Shown in pieces: positions 43,261 through 52,526 of a stretch of 64,000 nt of DNA (position 1 is its first letter; each line of letters starts with the position of its first letter). The DNA lies in the NCBI GenBank assembly GCA_018265615.1, contig JABLYX010000001.1:165856-229855 (forward strand), in the 5' to 3' direction. The notes under the pieces were generated by a model. It did no database searches and was not told where the DNA came from. It worked only from the letters and a program-made list of their open reading frames with translations. A program made the translations under genes and the position numbers. The stretch comes from Lentisphaeria bacterium. GTDB taxonomy: Bacteria > Verrucomicrobiota > Lentisphaeria > Victivallales > Victivallaceae.

Positions 43261-44339
43261 TGAAATCATTTTTATTCATATTGTCCGTGTCTCTGTTCTG
43301 GCTGTTTTCCGGCTGTACCGCTCCGGCGCCGGAAGAGCCGGAGACAACCGATACTCCGGCCGCCGTCGACAAAACACCGGCGCCCGCTCAGCCCGCCATG
43401 CATCCGCAGGCCGCCGCGTTTGTGGCCGCACTGCCTCCCGGCCTGGCGGAGAAACAGATCCGGGCGATCCGCAAAGCGGCCTCCGGCGATCCGTCAGAGC
43501 TCGCTGTTTACCGCCTGAAAGAGGAACAGCCGCCGCCCGCCGGCATCACGGTCCGCAACCTCGAATATGAATCCGGAGATACCGCGCGCGCAATCCGGCT
43601 TTATATCCCGGAAACGGGGTCGAAAGAGCCGCGTCCCGCCATCCTCTATCTGCACGGCGGCGGCTGGGTGCTCGGAAGCATCCAGCGCTGTTCGCGCTTC
43701 TGCGGCGAGCTGGCCGCGAAGTCAGGTGCGATCGTCGCGGCGCCGGACTACCGCCTCGCTCCGGAGTCCCCCTACCCCGCCGCGCTCGACGACACCCTGG
43801 CCGCCTACAATTTCCTGAGCACCGGCGCGGATGAGTTCGGCATGGATGCCGACCGGATCTTTCTCGCCGGGGACAGCGCCGGCGGCCAGCTCGCCGTCAC
43901 CGCCGCATTGAAGGAGTTCGAGACTACTGAAGAGAAGCCGGCGGGGCTGATCCTCTTCTACCCGGTCGTGACGCTCGAGCCGGATGCACGCGAATCCCGG
44001 ACGCTCTACGGCAAGGGGTTCAATCTCGATTCCGACCTGATGGACGCATTCGGCGCGGCTTATGTGCCGGAGCCGGCAATACGCCGGGAGCCGTTCGTCT
44101 CACCGCTCGGCGCAGAACTGTCGGTGCTGCCTCCGGTCCTGCTTGTCACGGCGGAATTCGACATCTTGCGGGACCAGGCGGCGGAATTCGCGCAGAAATT
44201 GAAAAAGGGGGGTGTCCCGGTCAGGGCGCGGCGTTACAAAGGCGCCGTGCACGGCTTCATCACGTTTCCCGGAATGGATGCTTTCTTTCAGCAGGGCGTA
44301 GCGGACGCCGCCTCATTTCTCCGCGATGCCGGGAAGTGA
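43261..44339 (+). CDS. Lipoprotein alpha/beta-hydrolase (hormone-sensitive-lipase-type esterase)
   Basis: From the ATG at 43261 the 359-aa protein has a lipoprotein signal peptide ending LFSGC, so Cys at about position 20 should be lipid-modified. A Pro/Thr-rich linker follows. The catalytic domain has the oxyanion motif HGGGWVLGS, the nucleophile elbow AGDSAGGQ and a C-terminal histidine in A-V-H-G-F-I, as in HSL-type (family IV) carboxylesterases. It probably deacylates small esters at the cell surface or in the periplasm. The GGAAGG site lies upstream of the ATG. Its 3' end overlaps the convergent membrane glycosyltransferase-like gene by 27 bp. Confidence 0.88.
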
Positions 44340-46046
44340 AAGGGCGCGCTCGACCTGGGGCCGGAAGCCGTAGGCGTCCGGCTCTTCAAGCGCTTTCCGG
44401 TAGAGCACGCGCGCTTCCGCGTTCCGCCCCCGGAGCCGCGCGGCCTCTCCCCGCAGAAAGTAAAATTTGATGGAGAGGTCATCCATCGCGGCGGGGTCGC
44501 ACTCCGCAAGCTCCGCCTCCGCTCCGGCCGGGTCGCGATGTTCCATCCGCAGCAGGGCCGCGTAATAATGCAGCAGTGAAGCGTTGCCGATCCCGTTCCC
44601 GAGCGCATCGTCGATCAACCGCTGTGCCGCGTCGAACTCCCGCAGGGAAATCAGCCGGATCAGGAGATTCATGGCCGCGGCTTCGCTGCCGCTCCGGCTG
44701 TATCCTTCGAGGAACGTGGCGACCGACTCCTGCGTCACCTTTCCGCCGGCCTGCGCTTCAATAGCGAGCGCCCATGCGACGAAATCCGACGAGCGCAGGA
44801 ACGGCGCTCCCGGCTTCGGGTTCACCAGGAACGCCCCGGCCAGGACGGCGGCGGAGAGCGGAAGATACAGCTTCCTCGGTTTCAGGAGGGCAATCCGCGC
44901 CGCATCAACGGCAAGCAGCGCAAACGGCAGAAGCAGAATCAGCCGGTAGCGCCCCATCGGCCAGTTCGCGCAGATCGGCAGCGCCAGCGTGAAAACTGCG
45001 ATGAGGATCAGCCCGTCGCGCCGCAGAAAACGCCCGGTCAGCACCACAAGCACAAGCCCCGCAAGCATGAACGGAATCAGGAGCCCGGGGCCGATCATGA
45101 GCTTCAGCTCCGGAAAATAATCGCGGACGAAGTAGTAATTCAGATTGTCCGGAATCTCATGCGCCAGAAACACCATCGGAATCCGGCCGGCTGCATTTGC
45201 TCCGATCCGGAACAGCCGGACCGGACCGGAGGGCCGCGCGGCAGTCTCCCTCCCGGGGCCGTCAGCCAGGTTGACCCTGGACGAGTAATCGACGACATTG
45301 AAAAAGGGGCTTTTCCCGTCGTTGTAATGCCAATTGAGCCCGGCTGCAGCCAGCCAGACGGCGGCGATGCCGCAGACGACCCAGAGAGCGCGCCTGCACT
45401 CGCTCCGCCTGTGGCGGAACAGGACGAACGCGCTCCACACAACCGCTGCCCCGACCCACAGAAGCGCGGTCGGCCGTCCGATTGAAGCGAGGCCGAGCAG
45501 GAGTCCGGCAACGATGCCGCAGTGCCGGCCGAAGTGGTGTCTGCGAGCCCACAGGAGCCCGGCGAAACTCGCGGAAAACGCCAGCAGAAGCAGCGTCTCC
45601 TGCAACATGGAAAGCTCGTACATCGCCGCCGGCGCATACAGCGCCGCAATCAGCCCGGCGGCCAGCGCCATGCGCCGGTTTCCCCACAGGCGGAGCGCCG
45701 CATAGGCGGTCAGAACCGCGGTTCCCGCGCCGCACAGCAGTTGAATGACGGCCAGCGCCTCCACGGAATGCGCACCGCCGTTCAGGTGATAGACCAGTGC
45801 AACGAGCGCCCTGTGCAGGGTGAAGACCGGCCTCATCCCCTCCGTGCCCCATTCGCCGTAGCGCAGCAGGGACTGCATGTCGAGCCCCGGAACAAGGTGG
45901 AAACTGCGCAGCGGCGAAGCGAGCCATGACAGGAAGAGCAAAGCGCGCACGGCCAATGCCACCGCGCCGACGATGCAGAGCACGCCGGTTTCACGGTTCA
46001 ACACGATCCGTCGTTCGGCCGGTTCCGTTTTTTCCTGTCCGTTCAT
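44313..46046 (-). CDS. Polytopic membrane protein, GT-C glycosyltransferase-like, with C-terminal TPR-like tail
   Basis: A 577-aa protein starting at 46046 (GGGGAG 13 bp upstream) with about 11-12 hydrophobic helices between residues 18 and 390. After the first helix comes a loop containing F-H-L-V-P-G-L-D-M-Q-S-L, positioned like the acidic catalytic loop of GT-C (PMT/ArnT-type) enzymes, with Asp as candidate. The last 170 residues are hydrophilic and helical with TPR-like repeats. It may transfer a sugar from a lipid-linked donor to an acceptor in the periplasm; donor and acceptor are unknown. Its gene is divergent from rnpB. Confidence 0.65.
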   Translation of the reverse strand: MNGQEKTEPAERRIVLNRETGVLCIVGAVALAVRALLFLSWLASPLRSFHLVPGLDMQSLLRYGEWGTEGMRPVFTLHRALVALVYHLNGGAHSVEALAVIQLLCGAGTAVLTAYAALRLWGNRRMALAAGLIAALYAPAAMYELSMLQETLLLLAFSASFAGLLWARRHHFGRHCGIVAGLLLGLASIGRPTALLWVGAAVVWSAFVLFRHRRSECRRALWVVCGIAAVWLAAAGLNWHYNDGKSPFFNVVDYSSRVNLADGPGRETAARPSGPVRLFRIGANAAGRIPMVFLAHEIPDNLNYYFVRDYFPELKLMIGPGLLIPFMLAGLVLVVLTGRFLRRDGLILIAVFTLALPICANWPMGRYRLILLLPFALLAVDAARIALLKPRKLYLPLSAAVLAGAFLVNPKPGAPFLRSSDFVAWALAIEAQAGGKVTQESVATFLEGYSRSGSEAAAMNLLIRLISLREFDAAQRLIDDALGNGIGNASLLHYYAALLRMEHRDPAGAEAELAECDPAAMDDLSIKFYFLRGEAARLRGRNAEARVLYRKALEEPDAYGFRPQVERALSLPGIAEK

Positions 46047-46129
46047 GCTTCTGAATATACTCCCCGGCAGACATGATTGCAAGAAAAAACAGTTCCAAAC
46101 CGCTCCGAATAAAAAAATCTGAACGGCAC

Positions 46130-46158
46130 TTGTATATTCGGCGGAGCATGATTATATT
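46130..46158 (+). promoter_or_regulatory. Promoter of rnpB
   Basis: TTGTAT (46130-46135) and TATATT (46153-46158) are 17 bp apart and end about 7 bp before the 5' end of the RNase P RNA. Confidence 0.7.
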
Positions 46159-46165
46159 AACGGAT

Positions 46166-46543
46166 GGTACGTCGACTGCGGGCAATCGCGGCCGGGGACG
46201 CGGATACGCGCCGCCCGGTTGAGGAAAGTCCGGACTGCATAGAGCGGGGAGTCCTTTTGAAAAGAAGGATACTGCGGACGATACGCCGCAGGAAGGCCAG
46301 TGCAACAGAAAGGATACCGCCCGGAGCAATCCGGGTAAGGGTGAAAGGGTGGGGTAAGAGCCCACCGGGCGCGTCAGCGAGAGCGGCGCCGCATGGTAAA
46401 CCCCTCCCGCAGCAAGACCAAATAGAGGGTGAGTCGCTGCTCGCGGCGTCAGGAACCCCGGGTTCTGGTCGCACAGACAGATGATTGCCCATCCGCCGCA
46501 GGGCGGAGGACAGAATCCGGCTTACAGCAGCCGGCGTACCCCT
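46166..46543 (+). ncRNA. rnpB: RNase P RNA, catalytic subunit (bacterial A type)
   Basis: Conserved core sequences appear in order: GAGGAAAGTCCGG at 46221-46233, AGGGTGAAAGGGTG near 46338-46351, GGTAAGAGCCCACCG near 46352-46366, GGTAAACCC near 46395-46403, and ACAGAATCCGGCTTACAG at 46511-46528. The ends pair as helix P1: GGTACG from 46166 with CGTACC ending at 46542. The length of about 378 nt is typical. The RNA trims the 5' leader of tRNA precursors. It has its own promoter and lies between a divergent membrane-protein gene and a phosphoesterase gene. Confidence 0.95.
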
Positions 46544-46663
46544 TATTATGGGTTTTCGTTCATTTTATATAATTTTCCGCGCCGGAATCCCGGCAGCGGA
46601 ACGGTACGGGGGGAGCGTTGGGCGTTTCTCCGTGCCGGCAACAGCCCGGAGATGTTGAAAAAG

Positions 46664-47467
46664 ATGGCAAAGTATGCAATCCTGAGTGACATCCACGCCA
46701 ACTACGACGCGTTGAAAGTGGTACTCGAAAAATGCAGGGAACTCGAAATCGACCATTATGTTTCGCTCGGCGACATCGTCGGTTACAACGCCGATCCGCA
46801 GGCGTGTGTGCGTACGGTCTATGAGCTGAACTGCGTGGCGCGGGTTCGCGGCAATCACGACGAGTACACCGCGAACGGCGACATCGAAATCTCCGGCTTC
46901 AACCCTCATGCGAAGAAAGCGGTTGAGTGGACGCGCGCTCATCTCGATGAAGACGAACGCGCCTGGATCGGCAGCGCGCCGTTCCGCGCCACGCAGCAGG
47001 AGTGCAACACCACATTCGTCCACGCCACGCTCGATTCGCCGGAAAACTGGGGATACATCTTCGACGCGCACCATGCGGCGGACAATTTCAACTACCAGTT
47101 CACCTCGCTCTGCTTCTGCGGCCACTCGCATGTGCCGGTTGCGTTCTGCAAGAAGCCGATCGCCAGCAGCCTCGAGGAACTCGAAGAGTGGAACTACAAT
47201 CCGGAAATCGAAGATGAAAACTTCGACTACTCCCTTTCGGATGAACTGCCGGTCGAGATCAAGATCGGTTATAAATACCTGTTCAACGTCGGCAGCATCG
47301 GGCAGCCGCGCAACCGGGATCCGCGGGCGAGCTTTGCGGTGCTCGACACGATCGCGCGCTACGTCACGCGTTACCGGATACCGTACGATATTGCCAACCA
47401 GCAGCAGAAGATCATCGATGCGGGGCTGCCTGAACGCCTCGCGACCCGCCTTGCGATGGGCAGTTGA
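46664..47467 (+). CDS. Calcineurin-like metallophosphoesterase
   Basis: A 267-aa enzyme with the five metallophosphatase motifs: DIHAN near the N-terminus, LGDIVGYNADP, GNHDEY, F-V-H-A-T-L-D-S, and C-G-H-S-H-V-P. This is the COG0639-type family, which dephosphorylates nucleotides, diadenosine or phosphoproteins. I use the ATG at 46664 because GGAG (46648-46651) is 12 bp upstream; an ATG at 46652 is directly adjacent to GGAG and less likely. It runs downstream of rnpB and before the heptosyltransferase gene, from which it is separated by about 27 bp. The substrate cannot be read from the sequence. Confidence 0.88.
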   Translation: MAKYAILSDIHANYDALKVVLEKCRELEIDHYVSLGDIVGYNADPQACVRTVYELNCVARVRGNHDEYTANGDIEISGFNPHAKKAVEWTRAHLDEDERAWIGSAPFRATQQECNTTFVHATLDSPENWGYIFDAHHAADNFNYQFTSLCFCGHSHVPVAFCKKPIASSLEELEEWNYNPEIEDENFDYSLSDELPVEIKIGYKYLFNVGSIGQPRNRDPRASFAVLDTIARYVTRYRIPYDIANQQQKIIDAGLPERLATRLAMGS

Positions 47468-47494
47468 GTCCGCCGTGCGGCGGCATTGTGACAA

Positions 47495-48538
47495 GTGAGA
47501 AAAACAGTGAAACGGATTCTGGCGGTCAAGCCGAGCAGTCTGGGGGATATCCTCCATGTTTTTCCTGCCCTGGAATTGCTGCGCCGGAAGTACCCGGAGG
47601 CGGAGCTTGATTTTCTTGTGCATCCGGCCTTCGCCGACATTCTCGACTACAGCCCGTTTCCGGTCGCACACAAGATCCTGTTCAACCGCAAGCGGCTCGG
47701 CCGGCTGCCGACGCTCGTGCCGGAATTCATGCACCTGGTTCGCGAGCTGAGAAAGCAGCGCTATGACCTCATCATCGATTTTCAGGGGCTGACGCGCAGC
47801 GCGATTTTCGCCAAAGCGGCCAAAGGGGGGCCGGTGGTCGGCTTCGCCCATCCGCGTGAACCGGCGGCCAGACTCGGATATAAGCTCAAGTTCGATGTTC
47901 CGGCCGGACATGCGGTCGAACGCAATGTGAACCTGGTCAATGCGTTCCTCGGCACCGCCGATCCGGTTCCCGCGCCGCTGCTGCCGGAAAATCCGGAGAA
48001 TGCCGCCAGGCTCCGGCAGCTGGTCGGTGTCGTTCCGGAGGAGCTTGTTGCGCTGCTGCCCGGCAGCCGCTGGCAAACCAAAACCTTTCCGCCGCCGCTG
48101 TTCGCCGACGTGATCCGCCGGATCCATGCGCAGCGGCCGGGGTGTGTCTTTGCGATTGTCGGTGCCGCATCGGATTCCGCCGCGGCGGAGGAGATCCGGC
48201 AAGCTGCCGGCCCCGGCATTCCGCTGCTTGAGCTGACCGGGAAAACCTCGCTTGGCGTCATGATGGAAATTCTACGCAATGCACGGCTTGTGATCAGTAA
48301 TGATTCCGGCCCGATGCATGCGGCGGCCGCGCTGCGAAAACCGGTGTTCGGTTTTTTCGGCCCGACCGATCCGGCGAAAACCGGTCCTTACGGGGAGCTC
48401 CACCGGATCTACCGGCGGAGGACGGCATGCCTCGGCTGCCTGAAGCGCAGCTGTCCGGAGCCCCTCCCCGCCTGCCACCGGCTCGATGCCGCCCAAATCG
48501 CGAACGACTGTATTCAAACTCTGACCACAGGAAAGTAA
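47495..48538 (+). CDS. Lipopolysaccharide heptosyltransferase family protein (GT9)
   Basis: The 347-aa GT9 protein contains the N-terminal I-L-A-V-K-P-S-S-L-G-D-I-L-H motif, the Y-D-L-I-I-D-F-Q-G-L-T-R-S segment, the L-L-P-G-S-R-W-Q-T-K donor-phosphate region and the ISNDSGPMHAAAA motif of ADP-heptose transferases. It resembles WaaC/WaaF and would extend an LPS core. The GTG at 47495 is used, but GTG at 47507 fits equally. Its presence supports a Gram-negative envelope. It forms a row with the phosphoesterase upstream and the exported protein downstream. Confidence 0.85.
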   Translation: MRKTVKRILAVKPSSLGDILHVFPALELLRRKYPEAELDFLVHPAFADILDYSPFPVAHKILFNRKRLGRLPTLVPEFMHLVRELRKQRYDLIIDFQGLTRSAIFAKAAKGGPVVGFAHPREPAARLGYKLKFDVPAGHAVERNVNLVNAFLGTADPVPAPLLPENPENAARLRQLVGVVPEELVALLPGSRWQTKTFPPPLFADVIRRIHAQRPGCVFAIVGAASDSAAAEEIRQAAGPGIPLLELTGKTSLGVMMEILRNARLVISNDSGPMHAAAALRKPVFGFFGPTDPAKTGPYGELHRIYRRRTACLGCLKRSCPEPLPACHRLDAAQIANDCIQTLTTGK

Positions 48539-48540
48539 CC

Positions 48541-49512
48541 ATGTTCAAATCGATCTGCCTTGCCTTTTTCGCAGTCTGCGCCGCGGCAACCGTCTCGGCG
48601 CAAGTCGGCATGGATCTCATGCTGAACCGCTCCATGTATATGCAGTACGAGCCGATCTATGCGTGCGTGACGCTCCGGAACGACACCGCCCGCCCGCTGC
48701 TTTTCGGCAAACACCCGAAGCTGCAGGGCTACGTGCTTTTCGAAGTGACCGATCAACGCGGGAACATCGTGCCGAAGCGCCCGGGAATGGAACTTTCTGT
48801 GCGCGGCCTCGTGCTTTCGCCGGGACAGATCAAGCGCATGATCGTGCCGATCAACCGTTATTACCAGCTCGACCGTGCCGGAGTCTACCGGGTGCACGCG
48901 TATGTTTCGCACTCGCTGCTCCCGAGCGAATACAAGACCAAGGATCTGAAATTCAATATCGAGCCCGGAATCACGGTCTGGAAGCAGACGGTCGGTGTCC
49001 CCGAGCTGAATCCGGAGAAGGATCCGAACGAAGTTTCCCGCGACCGTACCTACAACATCCGCACCATCACGGAGGGGTCGACGAAAGCCTATTACCTCGT
49101 GATCGAAGACAACAGGAAGATTTACGCCGTTATCCGGATCGGCAAGGCCGTCGGTTATGAGCAGTACACTGCCCAGGTGGACATGCTGAGCCGCATTCAT
49201 CTGCTGATGCCGATTTCGCCGAAGGTGTTCCAGTATCTCTCGTTTTCCGTTGACGGCAAGCCGGTCGCGAACGAATACCGCAAGACTTCGGGGACCATTC
49301 CGATGCTGATCCGCAATCCGGATACCGGGATTGTCAGCCTGGTCGGCGGCGAAACCGCGCGCGCCGGCGTCGACTTCACGGATCCGAACGCCGGCCTGGT
49401 CAAGGTTGCCGACCTGCTTTCGGACAACGACGCCGAAGCGACCGGCAACCCGGCCGCCACTCCCAAAGCGGCTCCGGCGCCGGGTCTGGTCGACCTCGGC
49501 AAAGAGCTGTAA
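48541..49512 (+). CDS. Exported protein of unknown function
   Basis: The ATG at 48541, 2 bp after the heptosyltransferase stop, gives a signal peptide, MFKSICLAFFAVCAAATVSA, and a 323-aa precursor. The mature part is beta-rich: M-L-N-R-S-M-Y-M-Q-Y-E-P-I-Y-A-C-V-T-L-R-N-D-T resembles the start of immunoglobulin-like domains, with C-terminal Ala/Pro-rich tail. I do not recognise a family. The two are likely co-transcribed, and a strong terminator follows the gene. Confidence 0.7.
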   Translation: MFKSICLAFFAVCAAATVSAQVGMDLMLNRSMYMQYEPIYACVTLRNDTARPLLFGKHPKLQGYVLFEVTDQRGNIVPKRPGMELSVRGLVLSPGQIKRMIVPINRYYQLDRAGVYRVHAYVSHSLLPSEYKTKDLKFNIEPGITVWKQTVGVPELNPEKDPNEVSRDRTYNIRTITEGSTKAYYLVIEDNRKIYAVIRIGKAVGYEQYTAQVDMLSRIHLLMPISPKVFQYLSFSVDGKPVANEYRKTSGTIPMLIRNPDTGIVSLVGGETARAGVDFTDPNAGLVKVADLLSDNDAEATGNPAATPKAAPAPGLVDLGKEL

Positions 49513-49524
49513 GCAAAGAAGCAT

Positions 49525-49561
49525 GCAAAAGGCGCGGCTCTTCAACTGCCGCGCCTTTTGC
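49525..49561. terminator. Bidirectional rho-independent terminator
   Basis: GCAAAAGGCGCGGC (49525-49538) and GCCGCGCCTTTTGC (49548-49561) form a perfect 14-bp stem with a 9-nt loop, with A and T tracts within the stem. It ends the plus-strand exported-protein gene and the minus-strand phosphatase gene. Confidence 0.85.
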
Positions 49562-49562
49562 A

Positions 49563-50048
49563 TTACCGGGAGTTCTGCATCTCATTCGCCGCATGCCTGA
49601 GCTTTTCATGCAGCACACGGCTGACCCAGCGATTCGGGATCAGGCACGGGTGGCGGCGCAGGAACATGGCGTGATCCTCGCAGTGGCTTTCCAGACAGCA
49701 GTTGAAATACCAGTCAAGCATTTCGCCGACCGCGCCGGACCGGGAGATTCCGGCCGTGCAATGGACATACAACTGCCGGGAACGGTCCAGGCGCCTGATG
49801 AATCCGACGATCGCATCTCCATCTTCCGGAGTCATGAAAATCCCTTTTTCGCGTACCGGATCGGCCACATCGTCAAAATACAGGACCAGCAGATTGGGCG
49901 CATTCAGGAATTCCGGGGAAAACGGCGGTTCTTCTCCGGCGGACGGAGCATTGATCGATATGATACTGCAGCGTTCGAAACACGCTTCTTCCACCGGGCT
50001 GCCCCGATGCATCTCGAAATAGGTTCTGGGCACTACGTTTACGCGCAT
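49563..50048 (-). CDS. Dual-specificity/tyrosine phosphatase-like protein
   Basis: A 161-aa protein with the P-loop signature HCTAGISRSG, which fits H-C-x5-R of cysteine-dependent phosphatases, and an upstream D-D-V-A-D-P-V region that may supply the general acid. I use the ATG at 50048, preceded by AGGAG at good distance; a start at 50069 is in frame. Bacterial members dephosphorylate phosphotyrosine, phosphoserine or phosphoinositides. It is isolated between a terminator and the alpha-galactosidase promoter region, so its role is unknown. Confidence 0.78.
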   Translation of the reverse strand: MRVNVVPRTYFEMHRGSPVEEACFERCSIISINAPSAGEEPPFSPEFLNAPNLLVLYFDDVADPVREKGIFMTPEDGDAIVGFIRRLDRSRQLYVHCTAGISRSGAVGEMLDWYFNCCLESHCEDHAMFLRRHPCLIPNRWVSRVLHEKLRHAANEMQNSR

Positions 50049-50376
50049 GACGGATTCTCCTCTCTCCATCCGGTTTCAACCCTGCTTCATCCACAAAAAA
50101 AAATGCGGATTCCGGCAATGAACTGTTTCCTGCGTACAGAATGCAACCACCGGTCCAGGAAGCAACTCGCGATATTTTCAGGACTGATTCGGCCTCCTCA
50201 ATGCCAAATCCGCCTTCCGTATTAATTAAGATAACCGGCTTTTCTTCTTTTTCAATTTATTTTCATAAAATACTAATCTGAATTTTCATTCCGGCCCTGT
50301 CGGACCGGAAAATATTTCCTCCGGCAGTGGAAAAACGGCGGCATCATGTGTAGATTATGAAAAAGGAGAATCCATT
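50049..50376. promoter_or_regulatory. 328-bp divergent regulatory region between the phosphatase and alpha-galactosidase
   Basis: No gene is visible. The AT-rich middle (50220-50290) contains TTATTTTCATAA and AATTTTCATT boxes. An inverted repeat, TTCCGG (50289-50294) and CCGGAA (50305-50310), lies before a weak promoter for the alpha-galactosidase: TGGAAA (50328-50333), 17 bp, TAGATT (50351-50356). An AAAGGAG ribosome site follows. Confidence 0.35.
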
Positions 50377-52476
50377 ATGAGCATCGAGAAACTGTCCGGT
50401 GTCCGCGTTGGCGACACGGAACTCCGGTACCGGCACAATCCGCAAACCGGCCGGGTCGAACTGAGTCTGGTGCCGGATGGAGCGGCGTATCCTCCCATCG
50501 ACCGCTCCGCGCGCCCGGACGATACACTGATACCGCTGGCCGAAGTCAAGCTCCGGGGCGATCACAATCCCTGCGGTTTCGGCGCGGGGCGCACGATGCG
50601 GGACAGCGGCTCCACGGAGGCGTTCCGGTTCCGTGAACAGAAAATCGCGGAGCGGGAAATCGTCACCGTTCTGGCCGACCCGCGCGGATATGAGCTGATC
50701 CACCGCCTGAGCTGGCGGAACGAAACGCCGGTGTTCACCATCCGGATTGAGTTCCGCAACAATTCCGCCAGCCCGGCCATACTTGACATGATCGAGAGCT
50801 TTGCGCTCGGCGGACTCGGGCCCTATGCCGCGGATGAGCAGTTCGAACGGATCAAACTGCATCGTTTCCGCTCAAACTGGAGCGCCGAGGGCTATCACGT
50901 CAGCGACAGCGCCGAAGCGCTGCACCTCGAACGTTCATGGAGCGGCCACTCGATCAATTGCGAACGGTTCGGCCAGGTCGGCACCATGCCGGTGCGCGGC
51001 TTTCATCCGTTCGCCGCGGTGGAGGATACGGTCGCCGGGGTTTGCTGGGGGGCTCAGCTCGCCTGGGCCGGCTCCTGGCAGATGGAGTTTTCGCGCCGCC
51101 GGAATTTTGACTTCAGCCTTTCCGGCGGGCTTGCGGACCGCGAATTCGGGCATTGGAGCAAATCCGTTGCGCCCGGCGAAAGCTTCGCTGCGCCGGAGGC
51201 GTTCCTCGGCTGTTCCGCCGCCGGATTCGACGCGCTCTGCGGGCGGCTCCTCGCGGAACAGGAGGCGCGTCTCGACCTCCCGGAGTCGGAAGAAGATCTG
51301 CCGATCATCTTCAACGAATGGTGCACGACCTGGGGCGATCCGCGCGAGGAGAAGGTGCTTACGCTCGCCGATAAGCTCAAAGGAACGCCGGTCCGCTATT
51401 TTGTGATCGATGCGGGCTGGTTCAAGACTCCGGGGACGGAGTGGTATACCGCGCAGGGGGATTGGGACCCGAACCCTGAGATGTTTCCGGACGGGCTCCG
51501 GGCGACCGCCGACCGGTTGCGGGAACGCGGCTTCATCCCCGGCATCTGGTTTGAATTCGAAGTCTGCGGCAGCGGCAGCAGGGCTTTCAGGGAGCAGGTG
51601 GCGCACCATCTCACCCTTGACGGGATCCCGGTCTTTCCCGACCGTCATTTCTGGAACCTGAACGACCCGGAGGCGGTCGCCTATCTCGAGGAGAAGGTCG
51701 TCCGGATGCTGAAGGAGAATCACTTCGGCTATGTCAAGGTCGATTACAATGAAACCGTCGGCTTCGGCTGCGACCACCCGGACTCCCCCGGAGAAGGGTT
51801 GCGCCGCCAGGTGCTCGGGACCTACCGGATGTTCAGGCGCATGCGTGAAGTGAATCCGGAGCTTGTCATCGAGAACTGCTCCTCCGGCGGCCATCGGCTC
51901 GAACCATCGATGTTCGCGCTGAGTTCGATGTCTTCATTCTCCGACGCGCACGAGGAGCCGGAGATCCCGGTGATCGCGGCCAGCCTGCACCGGCTGATGC
52001 TGCCGCGCCAGTGCCAGATCTGGGCGGTCGTAAAGCCGGAGCACGACCTGAAGAAGCTCGGTTACATTCTCTCGTCCGCCATGCTCGGGCGCTTCTGCCT
52101 CTCCGGCGACATCCTGAAGCTGGATACGGAGCAGTGGAAACTGACCTGCGACGCGATGGAGTTCTACCGCCGACTGGTTCCTGTGCTGAAGCATGGAAGA
52201 AGCACCCTTGCCACGATGATGAGCCCCGCCTGGCGGCGGCTGCGCGGCAACCAGATCCTGGTTCGGCAGAGCGGGGACGGGCAGGAGCTTGCGCTGTTCG
52301 TGCATGTATTCGACAATCCGCCCTCGCAGATCGGCTTCCGCCTTCCTCCGGGGGATTGGAAAATCGTCGACGAATTCGCAACTCCGCAAACCGGGGTTTC
52401 CTCCGTCGTCAGCGGCGAATTCCGCCTGGATGCGCCGTCCGCCATGAGCGGCCGGGTCATCCGTCTGCGGAAATAA
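50377..52476 (+). CDS. Alpha-galactosidase, glycoside hydrolase family 36
   Basis: The 699-aa protein is predicted to release terminal alpha-galactose from melibiose, raffinose-type sugars or galactomannan fragments. It has the beta-sandwich N-terminal domain, then a TIM barrel with N-E-W-C-T-T-W-G, Y-F-V-I-D-A-G-W-F, and the nucleophile in G-Y-V-K-V-D-Y-N (Asp about 456), followed by E-N-C-S-S-G-G and an S-S-F-S-D segment where the acid/base Asp is expected. No signal peptide is present. An AAGGAG ribosome site is present. It stands alone, followed by a terminator stem for the opposite gene. Confidence 0.9.
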   Translation: MSIEKLSGVRVGDTELRYRHNPQTGRVELSLVPDGAAYPPIDRSARPDDTLIPLAEVKLRGDHNPCGFGAGRTMRDSGSTEAFRFREQKIAEREIVTVLADPRGYELIHRLSWRNETPVFTIRIEFRNNSASPAILDMIESFALGGLGPYAADEQFERIKLHRFRSNWSAEGYHVSDSAEALHLERSWSGHSINCERFGQVGTMPVRGFHPFAAVEDTVAGVCWGAQLAWAGSWQMEFSRRRNFDFSLSGGLADREFGHWSKSVAPGESFAAPEAFLGCSAAGFDALCGRLLAEQEARLDLPESEEDLPIIFNEWCTTWGDPREEKVLTLADKLKGTPVRYFVIDAGWFKTPGTEWYTAQGDWDPNPEMFPDGLRATADRLRERGFIPGIWFEFEVCGSGSRAFREQVAHHLTLDGIPVFPDRHFWNLNDPEAVAYLEEKVVRMLKENHFGYVKVDYNETVGFGCDHPDSPGEGLRRQVLGTYRMFRRMREVNPELVIENCSSGGHRLEPSMFALSSMSSFSDAHEEPEIPVIAASLHRLMLPRQCQIWAVVKPEHDLKKLGYILSSAMLGRFCLSGDILKLDTEQWKLTCDAMEFYRRLVPVLKHGRSTLATMMSPAWRRLRGNQILVRQSGDGQELALFVHVFDNPPSQIGFRLPPGDWKIVDEFATPQTGVSSVVSGEFRLDAPSAMSGRVIRLRK

Positions 52477-52513
52477 CAAAAAAACGGCGGGCCGGAGCTG
52501 CATCCGGCCCGCC
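52477..52513 (-). terminator. Rho-independent terminator of the HdeD-like gene
   Basis: GGCGGGCCGGA (52486-52496) pairs perfectly with TCCGGCCCGCC (52503-52513), with a 6-nt loop. On the minus strand the stem is followed by a run of seven T (complement of 52478-52484), ideal for a terminator 14 bp past the gene's stop. Confidence 0.85.
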
Positions 52514-52526
52514 CTGCCGGTGCGGC

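Noticed and set aside
46481..46663. N-terminal extension of the phosphoesterase from 46481
   Set aside because: The extension would start inside rnpB (46166-46543) and has no ribosome site; the domain begins at the ATG 46664.
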